The translations under genes and the position numbers were made by a program. Below, in pieces: positions 63,393 to 64,000 of a stretch of 64,000 bases of DNA. The stretch comes from Cyclaneusma minus (lineage: Eukaryota; Ascomycota; Leotiomycetes; Marthamycetales; Marthamycetaceae). How positions within the stretch are numbered: position 1 is the stretch's first letter; each line of letters opens with the position of its first letter. The notes below the pieces were generated by a model. It was not told where the DNA came from and did not search any database. It worked only from the letters and a program-made list of their open reading frames with translations. The stretch covers positions 1,178,001 to 1,242,000 of the forward strand of contig JAKZHN010000002.1 of NCBI GenBank assembly GCA_037179335.1, given 5' to 3'.

Positions 63393-64000
63393 TAAAATCT
63401 ATATTAATTTTTTATTTGCAAGACTTTTATTAATTTGAATTATTTCCTAATTTATATTTATTTAATTTAAATAATATTAAGCAAAATTAATTTTTATATT
63501 AAAATTTTAATTTAATTTTTAATATTTTTTGGTATAAATTATATACGCTATATTAAATATAAAATATCATTTAAAATATCATTTTTATCGATTCTTTTAA
63601 TATTTTTATTTTTGCTTATATTAATATTTTCAATTGTAATGCAAATACGTTTAAAAATGATGCATTTTTATTAATTATTTCGCTTATTAAACCGCTGCTT
63701 TTATTTTTTTATTTTTATTTTTCTAATCCATTATCTAGGTAAAATTGCTTTTTTTATTGCTCGTTTTATTGCTTTTCTTAATAAATATTTTATTGCTCCT
63801 TTTATTGCTTTTAATTTTCGGTTTAAATTACTATATTCGTCGCAGGTAGGTTATCGAATATTAATTTAGCTTTAAATTAAACCGACCTAGGATCGAAATC
63901 GCGGACCTTAAATTCGGCCTTTATTTATTTTAAAAGTTTTTCCGTATTAAATATATCGTAAATATTTCATAGGTTATTTAATCTATATATAACGTTAATT

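Larger units (their letters stand above)
58812..64000. other. AT-rich RIP-degraded block, no gene seen
   Basis: No intact frame. Slightly GC-richer stretches (59220-60070) suggest decayed coding sequence but gave no motif. An A-rich low-complexity run lies at 59948-60008 and a (TTTTTTAAA) microsatellite at 63357-63392. The block runs off the end of the window. Confidence 0.55.

Noticed and set aside
53640..64000. Possible further cluster genes to the right
   Set aside because: All frames are stop-dense and AT-driven, with no conserved motif found.

Overview
The window is from a filamentous ascomycete (Pezizomycotina). The evidence is short GT-AG introns of about 50-130 nt, a fungal highly reducing iterative polyketide synthase, and wrecked Gypsy, Copia and Tad-type retroelements. 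Most of the DNA is extremely AT-rich, is full of TpA and has lost CpA/TpG. Related repeat copies differ almost only by C/T and G/A, which is the signature of repeat-induced point mutation (RIP). No species is named because nothing here decides it.

Layout. 1-35.2 kb is a gene-free, RIP-degraded block. It holds a LINE RNase H tail, a minisatellite, a relic of an SF2 (RecQ-like) helicase, several Gypsy relics and five non-autonomous DNA elements (others lie at 38.7 and 58.3 kb). Its largest structure is a Gypsy element (20735-35200) with a Copia element nested inside it (24981-32102). Both have equal-length LTRs and target-site duplications. 35.2-53.6 kb is an island of normal base composition carrying five genes. 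53.6-64 kb is again RIP-degraded and gene-free.

The gene island is a compact polyketide cluster. In order: an eight-exon 14-helix MFS exporter (-), a 523-bp hAT-like MITE, a 2670-aa HR-PKS with KS-AT-DH-MT-ER-KR-ACP (-), a LovD-like acyltransferase of the beta-lactamase fold (+), a LovG-like serine hydrolase (-) and a LovC-like trans-enoyl reductase (+). The PKS would build and C-methylate a reduced chain. The hydrolase or the transesterase would take it off the ACP, since the PKS has no thioesterase, and the MFS protein would export the product. I see no transcription factor, P450 or second PKS. The set looks like the tailoring kit of a statin-type pathway (LovC/LovD/LovG homologues) around one LovF-architecture synthase. 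The oddity is that the PKS has an apparently intact internal ER as well as the separate trans-ER.

Gene models were built by hand from reading frames, splice sites and family conservation. All exon phases close, and all active-site residues I could look for are present. Homology statements rest on recalled family motifs, not on a database search.
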